Positions 7,173 to 15,207 of a stretch of DNA of 44,173 nt are shown one piece after another. The stretch is from JBBPXY01 sp038200435 (lineage in GTDB: Bacteria; Actinomycetota; Thermoleophilia; Solirubrobacterales; Solirubrobacteraceae). The stretch is from the NCBI GenBank assembly GCA_038200435.1, contig JBBPXY010000089.1, positions 1 to 44,173 of the forward strand, given 5' to 3'. Numbering within the stretch: the stretch's first letter is position 1; each line of letters begins with the position of its first letter. The notes beneath the pieces are model-generated. The model was not told the origin of the DNA and ran no database searches. It was given only the letters and a program-made list of their open reading frames with translations. The translations under genes were made by a program, and so were the position numbers.

Positions 7173-7709
7173 ATGAGCAAGAAGCGGGGGGCCGTGCTCG
7201 TGCTGATGGGGCTCATCCTCGCGGCCGCGGGGATACTCGGGCTACAGATCTACCTGGGCGACCGCGACAAGGCCCGCATCACGAGCGCGGCCGGGCCGGG
7301 GAAGGCCTATCCCAGCCAGGGCTTCCGCCACCTGCGGCCGGGGGAGCGGCCCGCCGTGCCCTACAACTCGAATCCGCCCACAAGCGGTCCGCATGTGCCC
7401 GAGGAGGTCAAGGCCGACGGAGCGACCCTCAACGACAACCAGCTCCTTCAGGCGCTCGAGCTCGGCAACGTGGTGCTCGCCTATCCCCAGCGCACGGTAC
7501 CGCCGGCTCTGCGCGCGTTGGCCAAGGACATCGCGGGCCCGTTCGATCCGGCGCTGGTCGACAGCGGGCAGGCCGTGATCCTCGCGCACCGCCCCGGCTT
7601 GCGCAGCATCACCGCAATCTACGCGCGCCACCTGCTGCCGGTGGCCGCCCCGAACGACCCGGCCCTGGGGGACTTCGCCCGCTACTGGCTCGACCACGGG
7701 CCCGGCTAG
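7173..7709 (+). CDS. DUF3105 family membrane-anchored protein
   Basis: 178 aa. The ATG at 7173 sits 8 bp after the WS/DGAT stop, with GAGAGG as Shine-Dalgarno. One N-terminal membrane segment (about residues 7-27) is followed by an external domain carrying the DUF3105 hallmark YNSNPPTSGPH (residues 64-74) and a conserved LELGNVVLAYP. The same frame is open far upstream inside WS/DGAT, but that part is an overlap artefact. The biochemical function of DUF3105 is unknown. nadE begins 2 nt after its stop, so the three genes 5698-9439 look like one operon. Confidence 0.9.
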   Translation: MSKKRGAVLVLMGLILAAAGILGLQIYLGDRDKARITSAAGPGKAYPSQGFRHLRPGERPAVPYNSNPPTSGPHVPEEVKADGATLNDNQLLQALELGNVVLAYPQRTVPPALRALAKDIAGPFDPALVDSGQAVILAHRPGLRSITAIYARHLLPVAAPNDPALGDFARYWLDHGPG

Positions 7710-7711
7710 CG

Positions 7712-9439
7712 GTGATCTCCACGCTGCGCCTGGCCCTCTGTCAACTCGATCCGACCGTGGGCGACGTGGCCGGCAACGAGGCGAAGGTGCGCGACGGGCT
7801 GCGCAACGCGAAGGCGGCCGGAGCTCAGCTCGTCCTCTTCCCCGAGCTCGTCCTGAGCGGATACCCGCCCGAGGACCTGTTGCTCAAAGAGCACTTCCTG
7901 AGTGATGTCGGCGCGGCGCTCGAGCGCCTCGCGGCCGATTGCCGCGACGTCGTGGCGATCGTCGCCTTCCCCGAGCGCTCCGACGACGTGTACAACGCCG
8001 CAGCCGTGCTGGCCGACGGCGCGGTGCAGGCGGTCTACCGCAAGGTCTACCTCCCCAACTACGGCGTCTTCGACGAGCAGCGCTACTTCCAGTCGGGGCC
8101 GGGCGGTGCGCTCATCGAGGTCGGGGGGGTGCAGGTTGGGCTCACGATCTGCGAGGACATCTGGGATCCCGGGCCGCCGGCTTCCGACGAGACCCTCGCC
8201 GGCGCGACCCTGCTGGTGAACCTCTCCGCCTCCCCCTACCACGCGGGCAAGGGCCTCGAGCGCGAGCGGATGCTGATCCAGCGCGCGCGCGACAACCTGT
8301 GCGCGGTCGCGTTCTGCGCGCAGGTCGGCGGCCAGGACGAGCTGGTCTTCGACGGGCACTCGCTGGTGATCGATCACGAGGGCGAGGTGATCGCGCGTGC
8401 CCGCCAGTTCGAGGAAGACCTGCTGATTGCGACGATCGACCCCGAAGGCCCCCGAGCGGTGCGCCTGCGCGACGCGCGCCACCGCCCGGCCGTCAAGCGC
8501 GCCCATGCCGACGTCCCGACCCTGGCGAAGCTGGAGGTACCGGCCATTGAGGGTAAGCGCAGTCTGCCGGGCGGTACCGTCGCGCCGTTGCTCGAGCCGA
8601 CGAACGAGGTCTACGCCGCTCTTGTGCTCGGCTTACGCGACTACGTCGAGAAGAACGGCTTCGAGCGCGCCGTGCTCGGCCTCTCGGGTGGAGTCGACTC
8701 GGCGCTCGTGGCGTGTGTGGCTGTCGACGCGCTGGGCGCCGACCGGGTATCGGTGGCGATCATGCCCTCCCCCTATTCGAGCGGTGAGACGCAGGGCGAC
8801 GCGCGTACATTGGCCGCCAACCTCGGCATCGTCCCGCTCGAGCTCGACATCTCCGGAGTCATGGACGCCTACGAGCGCGAGCTCTCCTCCGTCTTCGACG
8901 GCCACGATCCCGACCTGACCGAGGAGAACCTGCAGGCGCGCATCCGCGGCAACCTGCTGATGGCCCTCTCCAACAAGTTCGGTTGGATCGTCCTGACCAC
9001 GGCGAACAAGTCGGAGAGCTCCGTCGGGTACTCGACCCTGTACGGCGACGCGGCGGGCGGTTTCGCCGTCATCAAGGATTGCCCGAAGACGCTCGTCTAC
9101 GAGCTGATCCGCGCGCGTGAGGCGCGGGCGCCGGGCGTGGTGCCGGCGAGCATCGTCGAACGCGCACCCAGCGCCGAGCTACGCCCCGACCAGCGCGACG
9201 AGGACTCCCTTCCTCCCTACGAGCGCCTCGACCCGATCCTCGAGGCCTATGTCGAGGACGACCTCGGTCGCGAGCAGCTGATCGCCCGCGGACACGCGGA
9301 GGAGGACGTCGACCGGGTGATCGGCCTCGTCGACCGCGCCGAGTACAAGCGCCGCCAGGGCCCGCCGGGGATCAAGATCTCGATGCGCGCGTTCGGGCGG
9401 GACCGGCGGATGCCGATCACGAATCGGTATCGCGGGTAG
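7712..9439 (+). CDS. nadE: Glutamine-dependent NAD+ synthetase
   Basis: 575 aa, GTG start. The N-terminal nitrilase-type glutaminase (about 1-265) has the Glu-Lys-Cys triad: LVLFPELVLSG (Glu45), YRKVYLPNYG (Lys111) and LTICEDIWD (Cys147). The C-terminal synthetase (about 290-575) has the PP-loop LGLSGGVDSALV and TTANKSESSVGYSTLYGD. It converts deamido-NAD to NAD using ammonia channelled from glutamine, in the cytoplasm. It is the last gene of a plus-strand operon and ends convergently toward the thioesterase, with a repeat-rich 179-bp spacer between them. Confidence 0.97.
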   Translation: MISTLRLALCQLDPTVGDVAGNEAKVRDGLRNAKAAGAQLVLFPELVLSGYPPEDLLLKEHFLSDVGAALERLAADCRDVVAIVAFPERSDDVYNAAAVLADGAVQAVYRKVYLPNYGVFDEQRYFQSGPGGALIEVGGVQVGLTICEDIWDPGPPASDETLAGATLLVNLSASPYHAGKGLERERMLIQRARDNLCAVAFCAQVGGQDELVFDGHSLVIDHEGEVIARARQFEEDLLIATIDPEGPRAVRLRDARHRPAVKRAHADVPTLAKLEVPAIEGKRSLPGGTVAPLLEPTNEVYAALVLGLRDYVEKNGFERAVLGLSGGVDSALVACVAVDALGADRVSVAIMPSPYSSGETQGDARTLAANLGIVPLELDISGVMDAYERELSSVFDGHDPDLTEENLQARIRGNLLMALSNKFGWIVLTTANKSESSVGYSTLYGDAAGGFAVIKDCPKTLVYELIRAREARAPGVVPASIVERAPSAELRPDQRDEDSLPPYERLDPILEAYVEDDLGREQLIARGHAEEDVDRVIGLVDRAEYKRRQGPPGIKISMRAFGRDRRMPITNRYRG

Positions 9440-9481
9440 CTGCGAGCTCAAGGGTGGGGCGCCGTCGGGGTGTAGGGCGCT

Positions 9482-9596
9482 GGGTCTGGGGAGGGGAGCC
9501 GGTCAGACCGGTCATTTCTGTCCACGCGCGTGCACCTCGGCGATCTGTGGACAGAGAGTGCCGGTTTGATGGGACTCGCTCTCCTTCCCCAGACCC
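9482..9596. repeat. Large nested inverted repeat with CTGTCCAC/GTGGACAG core
   Basis: In the convergent nadE/thioesterase spacer, an outer stem GGGTCTGGGGA (9482-9492) pairs exactly with TCCCCAGACCC (9586-9596). Inside, CTGTCCAC (9518-9525) and GTGGACAG (9547-9554) are separated by 21 bp. The inner unit and its TCTGGGG/CCTTCCC context recur in the array at 20996-21244. It could serve as a bidirectional terminator or be a member of a dispersed palindromic repeat family. Confidence 0.75.
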
Positions 9597-9618
9597 GGTC
9601 CACCGAGGCGGCCGGGCC

Positions 9619-10032
9619 CTAACCCGAAGCCGAAGGCGCGTCCCGCACCGCGATCGTCATCCGCGTGATCGCACACAGGCGCCCCGCGTCGTCCTCGATC
9701 TCCACGTCCCAGAGCCACGTCGTGCGCCCGCGGTGCCGTGGTCGCGCGGTGGCGTGGACGGTCCCTTCGGTGATGGGCCGCAGGAAGCTCGTGTTGTTGG
9801 ACATCCCCGAGGCGACCTTGCCCTGGTCGCTCACCCCGGCGAAGGTCCCCATCGACGCGATCGCCTCGGCGATCGAGGCGAAGACCCCGCCATGGACCAG
9901 GCCGAAGGGCTGCTTGATCTCGTTGCGTACGGGCACCCGCGCACGGATGACCTCCTCGGTCATCTCGACCAGTTCGAGGCCGTAGAGGCCGTCGAAGGTC
10001 TCCTCCACCGGGAGGGGCGTGCTCCAGTCCAT
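9619..10032 (-). CDS. PaaI family hotdog-fold thioesterase
   Basis: 137 aa from the ATG at 10032 (MDWSTPLPVEETFDGLYG); the frame is open to 10095, but those codons overlap the divergent neighbour. The hotdog signature is QPFGLVHGGVFASIAEAIAS, followed by the beta-strands NNTSFLRPITEG and HRGRTTWLWDVEI. The family hydrolyses acyl- or aryl-CoA thioesters, including phenylacetyl-CoA derivatives and the menaquinone precursor DHNA-CoA. The exact substrate is not evident. It is divergent from the sigma-like membrane protein, with 61 bp between starts. Confidence 0.93.
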   Translation of the reverse strand: MDWSTPLPVEETFDGLYGLELVEMTEEVIRARVPVRNEIKQPFGLVHGGVFASIAEAIASMGTFAGVSDQGKVASGMSNNTSFLRPITEGTVHATARPRHRGRTTWLWDVEIEDDAGRLCAITRMTIAVRDAPSASG

Positions 10033-10077
10033 TTGCGGCAGCCTACGCGAGCCGCCTCGCTCCTCGTCACAAAGAAC

Positions 10078-10083
10078 TAGGCT
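10078..10083 (+). promoter_or_regulatory. Putative -10 box (TAGGCT)
   Basis: TAGGCT fits TAnnnT and ends 10 nt before the ATG at 10094, with no Shine-Dalgarno in between. This is consistent with a leaderless or near-leaderless transcript. Confidence 0.4.
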
Positions 10084-10093
10084 TGCGCATCTC

Positions 10094-11278
10094 ATGAGCC
10101 CACTCGACAGCCTTCCCGCCGACCAACGCGCCGTTCTACAGCTCGTGCTGCAGCAGGGTCGCTCCTACGACGATCTCGCGAAGCTCCTGGGCATCCCGGC
10201 GGATGCCGTGCGCACCCGGGCCCACGCGGGCCTCGAGACCCTCGGGCCCGATACCAACGAGCGTCTCGACCCCGAGAGCCGGGGCCAGATCTCCGACTAC
10301 CTGCTGGGGCAGCTCTCGCTGTCCGACCGCGAGTCCGTTCGTCACGACCTCGCCGGCTCCGCCGCCGGCCGGGCCTGGGCGCGGGTGCTCTCCGACCAGC
10401 TCTCCCCTCTCGCCCGCGACGGCATGCCCGACGTGCCCGACGCCGCTCCGATCCTTGAGCCCGAGACGCGTGAAGGCCCGCCGGCCGAGGCCGAGCGCAT
10501 GTCGCGCGTGCGGCCGGCCGCCGAACCCACGCACGAGGAAGAAGACGAGCCCCAGAAGCCCTCGCCGAAGCGAGAGCGGACCGGATCGGGGAGCGCCGAA
10601 CCCGAAGCGAAAAGCGGAGGCCGCCGCCTCGACCCCTCGGACGAATCCGATGCCCTTGTTCCCGCCCCCGGCTCCTCCCGCCTTGGCGGCGCGCTGTTGC
10701 TCGGAGGGCTGGCGATCCTCGGAGTTGTACTGATCATCCTGCTGTTCTCGGGGAGCAACGACAAGAAGTCGGCCAACAACTCGAGCGGACCGGCGCCGGC
10801 GCCCAAGGGGGCCACGGGGGCCACCGGCGCCACTGGGGCGACCGGGGCCAACGCGGCGACAGGGGCAACGGGCGCGACCGGTCAGCCGAAGGTCGTCGCC
10901 CAGGCCAACCTCGTGCCCGTCAAGGGCGCCACGACGAAGGCGCTGGCTCTTGTGCAGCTTGTGGTGCAAGGCCAGCAGGCCAGCTTCCTCATCGGCGCCC
11001 AGGGCCTCGCCGTCCCCACCACCGGCTCCTACGGGGTGTGGCTCTTCAACAACCCGGGTCAGGCCAAGTTCATCGCGCCGATCACGGGCGCACAGATCAA
11101 GGGGGGCCAGGTGACTGGTCTCGCCAAGGTGCCGCAGGACTTCACCCGCTACAAGTCGATGGTGCTGACGCGCGAACCCGTGGCGAACCCGAAGAAGGTC
11201 CCCAGCCGTCCGGGAACCGTGTTGCTGCAGGGCGCTATCGGGGCACCGCCGACGACGGCTGCCACCCCGAAGAAGTAG
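10094..11278 (+). CDS. Transmembrane protein: sigma-region-4-like HTH, collagen-like linker, RskA-like external domain
   Basis: 394 aa. Residues 1-52 resemble sigma factor region 4 (LPADQRAVLQLVLQQGRSYD, then LGIPADAVRTRAHAGL). Residues 60-110 resemble the helical sigma-binding part of an anti-sigma factor (ISDYLLGQLS, RAWARVLSDQLS) without a zinc motif. A long charged linker (120-190) leads to one membrane helix (about 197-219). Outside are GAT/GAN collagen-like repeats (239-263) and a C-terminal domain like the anti-sigma-K (RskA) domain (about 270-380, with SYGVWLFNNPG and FIAPITG). No sigma region 2 is present, so it is not a working sigma factor alone. It may sequester or transduce signals to a sigma factor; this is inference. 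Confidence 0.8.
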   Translation: MSPLDSLPADQRAVLQLVLQQGRSYDDLAKLLGIPADAVRTRAHAGLETLGPDTNERLDPESRGQISDYLLGQLSLSDRESVRHDLAGSAAGRAWARVLSDQLSPLARDGMPDVPDAAPILEPETREGPPAEAERMSRVRPAAEPTHEEEDEPQKPSPKRERTGSGSAEPEAKSGGRRLDPSDESDALVPAPGSSRLGGALLLGGLAILGVVLIILLFSGSNDKKSANNSSGPAPAPKGATGATGATGATGANAATGATGATGQPKVVAQANLVPVKGATTKALALVQLVVQGQQASFLIGAQGLAVPTTGSYGVWLFNNPGQAKFIAPITGAQIKGGQVTGLAKVPQDFTRYKSMVLTREPVANPKKVPSRPGTVLLQGAIGAPPTTAATPKK

Positions 11279-11281
11279 GCG

Positions 11282-12943
11282 TCAGGCGCCCGGCGGGTCG
11301 GGCAGCAGCTTGACAGGTTTCATGATCCCTGCGTGGTCGAGGCGGTCCTTCATCGCGCGCAGCAGCTCGACGCCGCCCTCCCCCACTTCCGCGGCCATGT
11401 ACTCGCGGTGATCGCGGCCGACGGCGTGGTGGTGGGTGATCGTGCCGCCGTGGGAGACGATCGCCTGCGAAGCCGCGGCCTTGGCCGCCTTCCACTGCTC
11501 GAGCTCTGAGCCCTCCTCCTGCCGGGCCAGGAACGTGAAGTAGAGCGAGGCGCCCGAGGGATACAGGTGCGAGACATGGCACATGACCAGCGGCGGAGTG
11601 CCCCGGGCGCCGAGCGAGGCGTGCAGCGCGTCGCGCACCGCCCGGTAAAGAGCCTGGAGGTTCGACCACTGCGTGGCCGTCTCCAGCGTCTCGACCATCA
11701 CGCCGTGGTCGAGCAGAGCGTCCCGCAGGTAGGGGCCGTGGTAGCGGCCCTTGCTCCATGCCGAGCCGGGGGCGGACCCGAGAGCCAGCGCCCCGTGTCC
11801 GCGCAGCAGCAAGGCGCTGCGGGCACGACGCCGCGTGACGTCGTCTTCCTCGCCCTCCCATCCGGCGATCGCCAGGCAGCCCCCGGCGTAGCGCCGCGCG
11901 CGCAAATAGGAGCGCCCAATGCGGGCGGTGGTGCCGCCCTCGCCCGCCAGCGCGAACGACAGCTCGGTCTCGCGCTCGTCGGAGAGCCGGGCAACGTCGG
12001 GCGACGCCTCAGCCTGCTCCAGAGCGCGGAGCGCCTCGCAGCCTTCCCCCCAGGAGCGGAAGAAGAAGCCCTCGTAGCGGGTGCGCCGCGGCTTTGGGCG
12101 CACGCTGAGCGCGGCGCGGGTGATGACGCCCAACGTGCCCTCCGATCCGACGAGCACTTCGCGCAACTCGGGGCCTGCGGCGCTGGCGGGCCGCGGCGGC
12201 AGGTCGAGCTCGCGTCCCGTCGCCACCAAGCGCAGGCCGAGCACGAGCTCGTCGATGCGACCGTAGCCAGTGGAGGACTGCCCGGCGGACCGAGTGGCCA
12301 CGTACCCGCCGATGGTGGCGTGTTCGTAGCTCTGAGGGAAGTGGCCGAGCGTGAGGCCACGCGCGTTCAGCAGGGCCTCGGCCTCGGGACCCCGCAAGCC
12401 GGGTTCGAAGACGGCGGTGAGCGAGCGCTCGTCGAGCTCGAGCAGACGGTCGAGCCGACCGAGATCGAGAGCGACGACGCCGGCATGCTCGCCGCGCAGC
12501 GGCTCGACCCCGCCGACCACGCTCGTGCCTCCCCCGAAGGGCACCACCGCCAGGTCGGCCTCGGCGCACGCCTGCAGAGCGCCGCGCACCTCCTCCTCGG
12601 AGCCGGGCTCGAGCACGGCGTCGGGAGCGCTGGAGCCGTCGCCGCTGCGCAGGCGGATCAGGTCGGGATAGCCCTTGCCCGCGGCGTGCTCCACGCGCGC
12701 GGCGTGGTCGGTGCGGGCCGCGCCGAGCTTGGCCGCGGCGTCGTCGGAGAGCCCCGATACTGGCACCTGAACGGCTTCGAGGGTGACCGCGGGCCGGCCT
12801 TCCCCCGTGATGCCGAGCTGTTCACGCAAGAAGCCCAGGGCGGGCTCGGGCAGCTCCCGCTCTGCCTCCGGGCTCCCCCATCCCCACCAGGCCATCGGCG
12901 GCGCGGGCCGCCCGTCTCGGGCGCGGTCGAGCGCGTCAGCCAC
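11282..12943 (-). CDS. FAD-binding oxidase, alkyldihydroxyacetonephosphate synthase-like
   Basis: 553 aa from the GTG at 12943. That codon overlaps the SRPBCC stop by 8 nt and has a strong GGAGGAGG just upstream; a later ATG (12895, MAWWGWGSPE) is the alternative. The PCMH-type FAD domain spans about 110-300 (VVPFGGGTSVVGGV, IGGYVATRSAGQSSTGYG, LVGSEGTLGVITRA). The C-terminal domain ends with GGTITHHHAVGRDH, the His cluster of alkyl-DHAP synthases. Such enzymes replace the acyl group of acyl-DHAP with an alkyl ether; bacterial members may oxidise other alcohols or D-hydroxy acids. It ends convergently with 3 bp to the membrane-protein gene. Confidence 0.9.
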   Translation of the reverse strand: MADALDRARDGRPAPPMAWWGWGSPEAERELPEPALGFLREQLGITGEGRPAVTLEAVQVPVSGLSDDAAAKLGAARTDHAARVEHAAGKGYPDLIRLRSGDGSSAPDAVLEPGSEEEVRGALQACAEADLAVVPFGGGTSVVGGVEPLRGEHAGVVALDLGRLDRLLELDERSLTAVFEPGLRGPEAEALLNARGLTLGHFPQSYEHATIGGYVATRSAGQSSTGYGRIDELVLGLRLVATGRELDLPPRPASAAGPELREVLVGSEGTLGVITRAALSVRPKPRRTRYEGFFFRSWGEGCEALRALEQAEASPDVARLSDERETELSFALAGEGGTTARIGRSYLRARRYAGGCLAIAGWEGEEDDVTRRRARSALLLRGHGALALGSAPGSAWSKGRYHGPYLRDALLDHGVMVETLETATQWSNLQALYRAVRDALHASLGARGTPPLVMCHVSHLYPSGASLYFTFLARQEEGSELEQWKAAKAAASQAIVSHGGTITHHHAVGRDHREYMAAEVGEGGVELLRAMKDRLDHAGIMKPVKLLPDPPGA

Positions 12944-13373
12944 TGGCCTCCTCCAAGCCCGCAAGCGCTTCGTCGAGCTGCGTCCGCGCGGCACGCTTGA
13001 AGAGGAACGGGCCGAAACGAGCCCAGCCGCGCAGCTTCTGGTCGACAGAGATCTGCACCTCCGTGCCGCCGGTACCCGCGGGGGTAAGCGTCACCTCGGT
13101 GCGCGCGCGCACGAGCAGGCGGCCAAAAGGTGTGCCTTCGAGCTGCTGCTCCCAGGCGTAGACCCGGTTCTCGCTCGCTTCCACGAGGTGGAAGTCCGCG
13201 CGCACGGGCTTGCCCTTGGCGGTCATCATCACCTGCGTCCAGCTGTTGGTGTCGGCGCTCTCGACGCGGCTCACCCGCGGCCACCATCGCGGCAGGTGGT
13301 GGGGGTCGGCGAGCACGCGCCAGATCCGTTCCGGCTCGGAGCTGAAGCTCTTCGTGCGACGCGTGACGGGCAT
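12936..13373 (-). CDS. SRPBCC / polyketide cyclase-like protein
   Basis: 145 aa. The start-type helix-grip sequence is MPVTRRTKSFSSEPERIWRV, followed by LADPHHLPRWWPRVSRVE, typical of START/SRPBCC ligand-binding folds. Alternating beta-strands (ADFHLVEAS, EVTLTPAGTGGTEVQISV) and a C-terminal helix (RTQLDEALAGLEEA) follow. The cavity probably binds a hydrophobic ligand; no catalytic function can be assigned. It lies in a tight minus-strand operon with apt upstream (6 bp) and the FAD oxidase downstream (8-nt overlap). Confidence 0.88.
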   Translation of the reverse strand: MPVTRRTKSFSSEPERIWRVLADPHHLPRWWPRVSRVESADTNSWTQVMMTAKGKPVRADFHLVEASENRVYAWEQQLEGTPFGRLLVRARTEVTLTPAGTGGTEVQISVDQKLRGWARFGPFLFKRAARTQLDEALAGLEEASG

Positions 13374-13379
13374 GGCCGG

Positions 13380-13925
13380 CTACTCGCCGTCGTAGTGCAC
13401 GAGCGCATGCACGTCGTGGGGAGCCAGGCGCTCGCGGCCGCCGAGGAAGCCCAATTCGACGAGGAAGGCGCAACCGACGACCTCTCCCCCCAGCAACTCG
13501 ACCAGATGGGCCAGGGCCTGCGCCGTGCCGCCTGTGGCCAGCAGGTCGTCGTGAACCAGAACGCGGGCGCCGTCGAGCCGGTCGGCGTGGAGCTCGAGCG
13601 CGTCCTTGCCGTACTCGAGTTCGTAGTCGGCACTCACCGTCTCGGCCGGAAGCCGGCCCGGCTTGCGGGCCGGCGCGAATCCCGCGCCCAGCTCACGCGC
13701 TAGCGCCCCGCCGAGGACGAACCCGCGGGCTTCGGCGGCGAGGACGATGTCGACACCGAGCGGGCGCGCGTAGCCGGCCAGCGCTTCGGTCGCGGCCTCG
13801 AGCGCTCCCGCGTCGAGCAACAGCGGCGTGATGTCCTTGAAGAGGATCCCCGGCCGCGGGAAGTCGGGGATGTCGCGGATGAGCGCCCGCAGGTCGACCG
13901 CGGCGGCGGCCTGGTCCGGAGGCAC
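13380..13925 (-). CDS. apt: Adenine phosphoribosyltransferase
   Basis: 181 aa. The GTG start shares one base with the upstream stop (TAGTG), so translation is probably coupled to the MerR gene. Family blocks are IPDFPRPGILFKDITPLL, ARGFVLGGALA and the PRPP-binding loop VLVHDDLLATGGTA. It salvages adenine to AMP with PRPP in the cytoplasm. The length is normal for Apt. Confidence 0.97.
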   Translation of the reverse strand: MPPDQAAAAVDLRALIRDIPDFPRPGILFKDITPLLLDAGALEAATEALAGYARPLGVDIVLAAEARGFVLGGALARELGAGFAPARKPGRLPAETVSADYELEYGKDALELHADRLDGARVLVHDDLLATGGTAQALAHLVELLGGEVVGCAFLVELGFLGGRERLAPHDVHALVHYDGE

Positions 13926-14734
13926 TAGTTCGCGATCCGGCGAAGATCCCGGATGAGCAGCAGGTGCTTCAGATAGGTCGCGACCGACGCGAGGTTCTCG
14001 AGCGTCTCGACGGCCTCGCGCCGGCGCTCGGGATTGCGCGAGCGCAGCGAGGGAGCCAGGATCTGCTGCAGGAGCGCGGCCTCGCGATCAGCCGATGTAC
14101 GGAACACCCGCAGGTTGCGCCCGGCCACCCCGTAGCGGGCGAGCTCGGTGACCGCCCGGACGATCTCTCGCTCGGTCTCGTCGTAGTAGCGCACGCCGGC
14201 GCGCTGCTCCCCCTTCACCACGCCGTACTCCTCCAGCTCGCGTACGAGCTTGGGATCTGCGTTGGTCTCCTCGAGCACGTCTTCGAGCGAGTAGAGCGCG
14301 CCCGGCTCCTTCACCGCTACGGCGGCGCGGCGCGCTCCGCGCGAGTCGGCGGCGACACCCGCTGCGGGTGGTGCGCTCACGTCGGATTCAGCGCGGCCCG
14401 AGGCGAGCTCCTGGCGGATGACCCGCAACGGCAGGAACTCGTCGCGCTGGAGGCGCAGGATCGTGCGCAGCCGCTGGATGTCGGTCTGGAGGTAGACCCG
14501 GTAGCCGCCCGGCGTGCGCCGAGGCGTCAGCAGCTTCTGATCCTCGAGATAGCGGATCTTCGAGATCGAGATGTCGGGGAACTCCTGCTTGAGCGCCTTG
14601 CACACCGCGCCGATCGTCACGGCCTTCTGGCGCGAGCGCGCCGGCTCGTCCGGGCCACCCGAGACCGCCTCGACCCCGTCCATCCCGGGGGCGAGATCGA
14701 GCTTGCGGGGCTGTAGTTCGGAGGCCACGATCAT
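13925..14734 (-). CDS. MerR family transcriptional regulator (FtsR-like)
   Basis: 269 aa. The MerR helix-turn-helix lies at about residues 38-110: VTIGAVCKALKQEFPDISIS, KIRYLEDQKLL, TPGGYRVY, then the dimerisation helix. A second helical domain (about 150-265, YSLEDVLEETNADPKLVREL, RYYDETEREIVRAV) looks like a second, degenerate HTH, as in the actinobacterial FtsR/Rv1828 type. Its ATG overlaps the stop of the FHA gene (ATGA). That GarA-like/MerR pairing is conserved in actinobacteria, where FtsR affects cell-division gene expression. Its target here is inferred, not shown. Confidence 0.9.
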   Translation of the reverse strand: MIVASELQPRKLDLAPGMDGVEAVSGGPDEPARSRQKAVTIGAVCKALKQEFPDISISKIRYLEDQKLLTPRRTPGGYRVYLQTDIQRLRTILRLQRDEFLPLRVIRQELASGRAESDVSAPPAAGVAADSRGARRAAVAVKEPGALYSLEDVLEETNADPKLVRELEEYGVVKGEQRAGVRYYDETEREIVRAVTELARYGVAGRNLRVFRTSADREAALLQQILAPSLRSRNPERRREAVETLENLASVATYLKHLLLIRDLRRIAN

Positions 14735-15198
14735 CGCGCGAGGTAGGCCAGCTTGTACTTGCCGATCTGAAGCTCGTCGCCGTCGGCGAGCTTGTGCGAC
14801 TCGATGCGTTCCCGGTTCACGTAGGTGCCGTTCAGCGACCCGCAGTCGTCGAGGAAGTAGTCGGGCCCGCGCCGCACCAGCAGCGCGTGATCGCGGGAAA
14901 CCGTCACGTCGTCGAGGAAGATGTCGGCGTCGGGTTGGCGACCGATCGTCAGGCGCTCGCCCGCGAGCGGGAAGCTCTCGCCCGTGCGGCCACCCCCCGC
15001 GCGGATCACGAGCGCGCCCCCGTGGGAGGTGACCTCCTCGAGGTCGACGGATTCGATCTCACCGGTCTCACCGACCTTGTAGGTGGCGGTCGTGGCCCCC
15101 GCCGGGTCGTCGGGTGTGCCGAGGAACCCGCCGCACTTCTGGCAGTAGTTGGCGCCCTCCGCGTTGAGGAAGCCGCACTCGGGGCAGTGCGCCGCCAC
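14731..15198 (-). CDS. FHA domain protein with zinc ribbon (GarA/OdhI-like)
   Basis: 155 aa. The N-terminal zinc ribbon has CPECG (5-9) and CQKCG (19-23). A threonine-rich segment (ATTATYKVGETGE, 35-47) sits where GarA is phosphorylated by Ser/Thr kinases, although the classic ETTSVF motif is not exact. The FHA domain (62-152) has GRQPDADIFLDD, SRDHALL and SLNGTYVNRERI, including Arg87, Ser101 and Asn123 for phosphothreonine binding. In relatives this protein controls 2-oxoglutarate metabolism. It is followed by the MerR gene with an ATGA overlap. Confidence 0.93.
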   Translation of the reverse strand: MAAHCPECGFLNAEGANYCQKCGGFLGTPDDPAGATTATYKVGETGEIESVDLEEVTSHGGALVIRAGGGRTGESFPLAGERLTIGRQPDADIFLDDVTVSRDHALLVRRGPDYFLDDCGSLNGTYVNRERIESHKLADGDELQIGKYKLAYLAR

Positions 15199-15207
15199 GA
15201 AGAGGTC

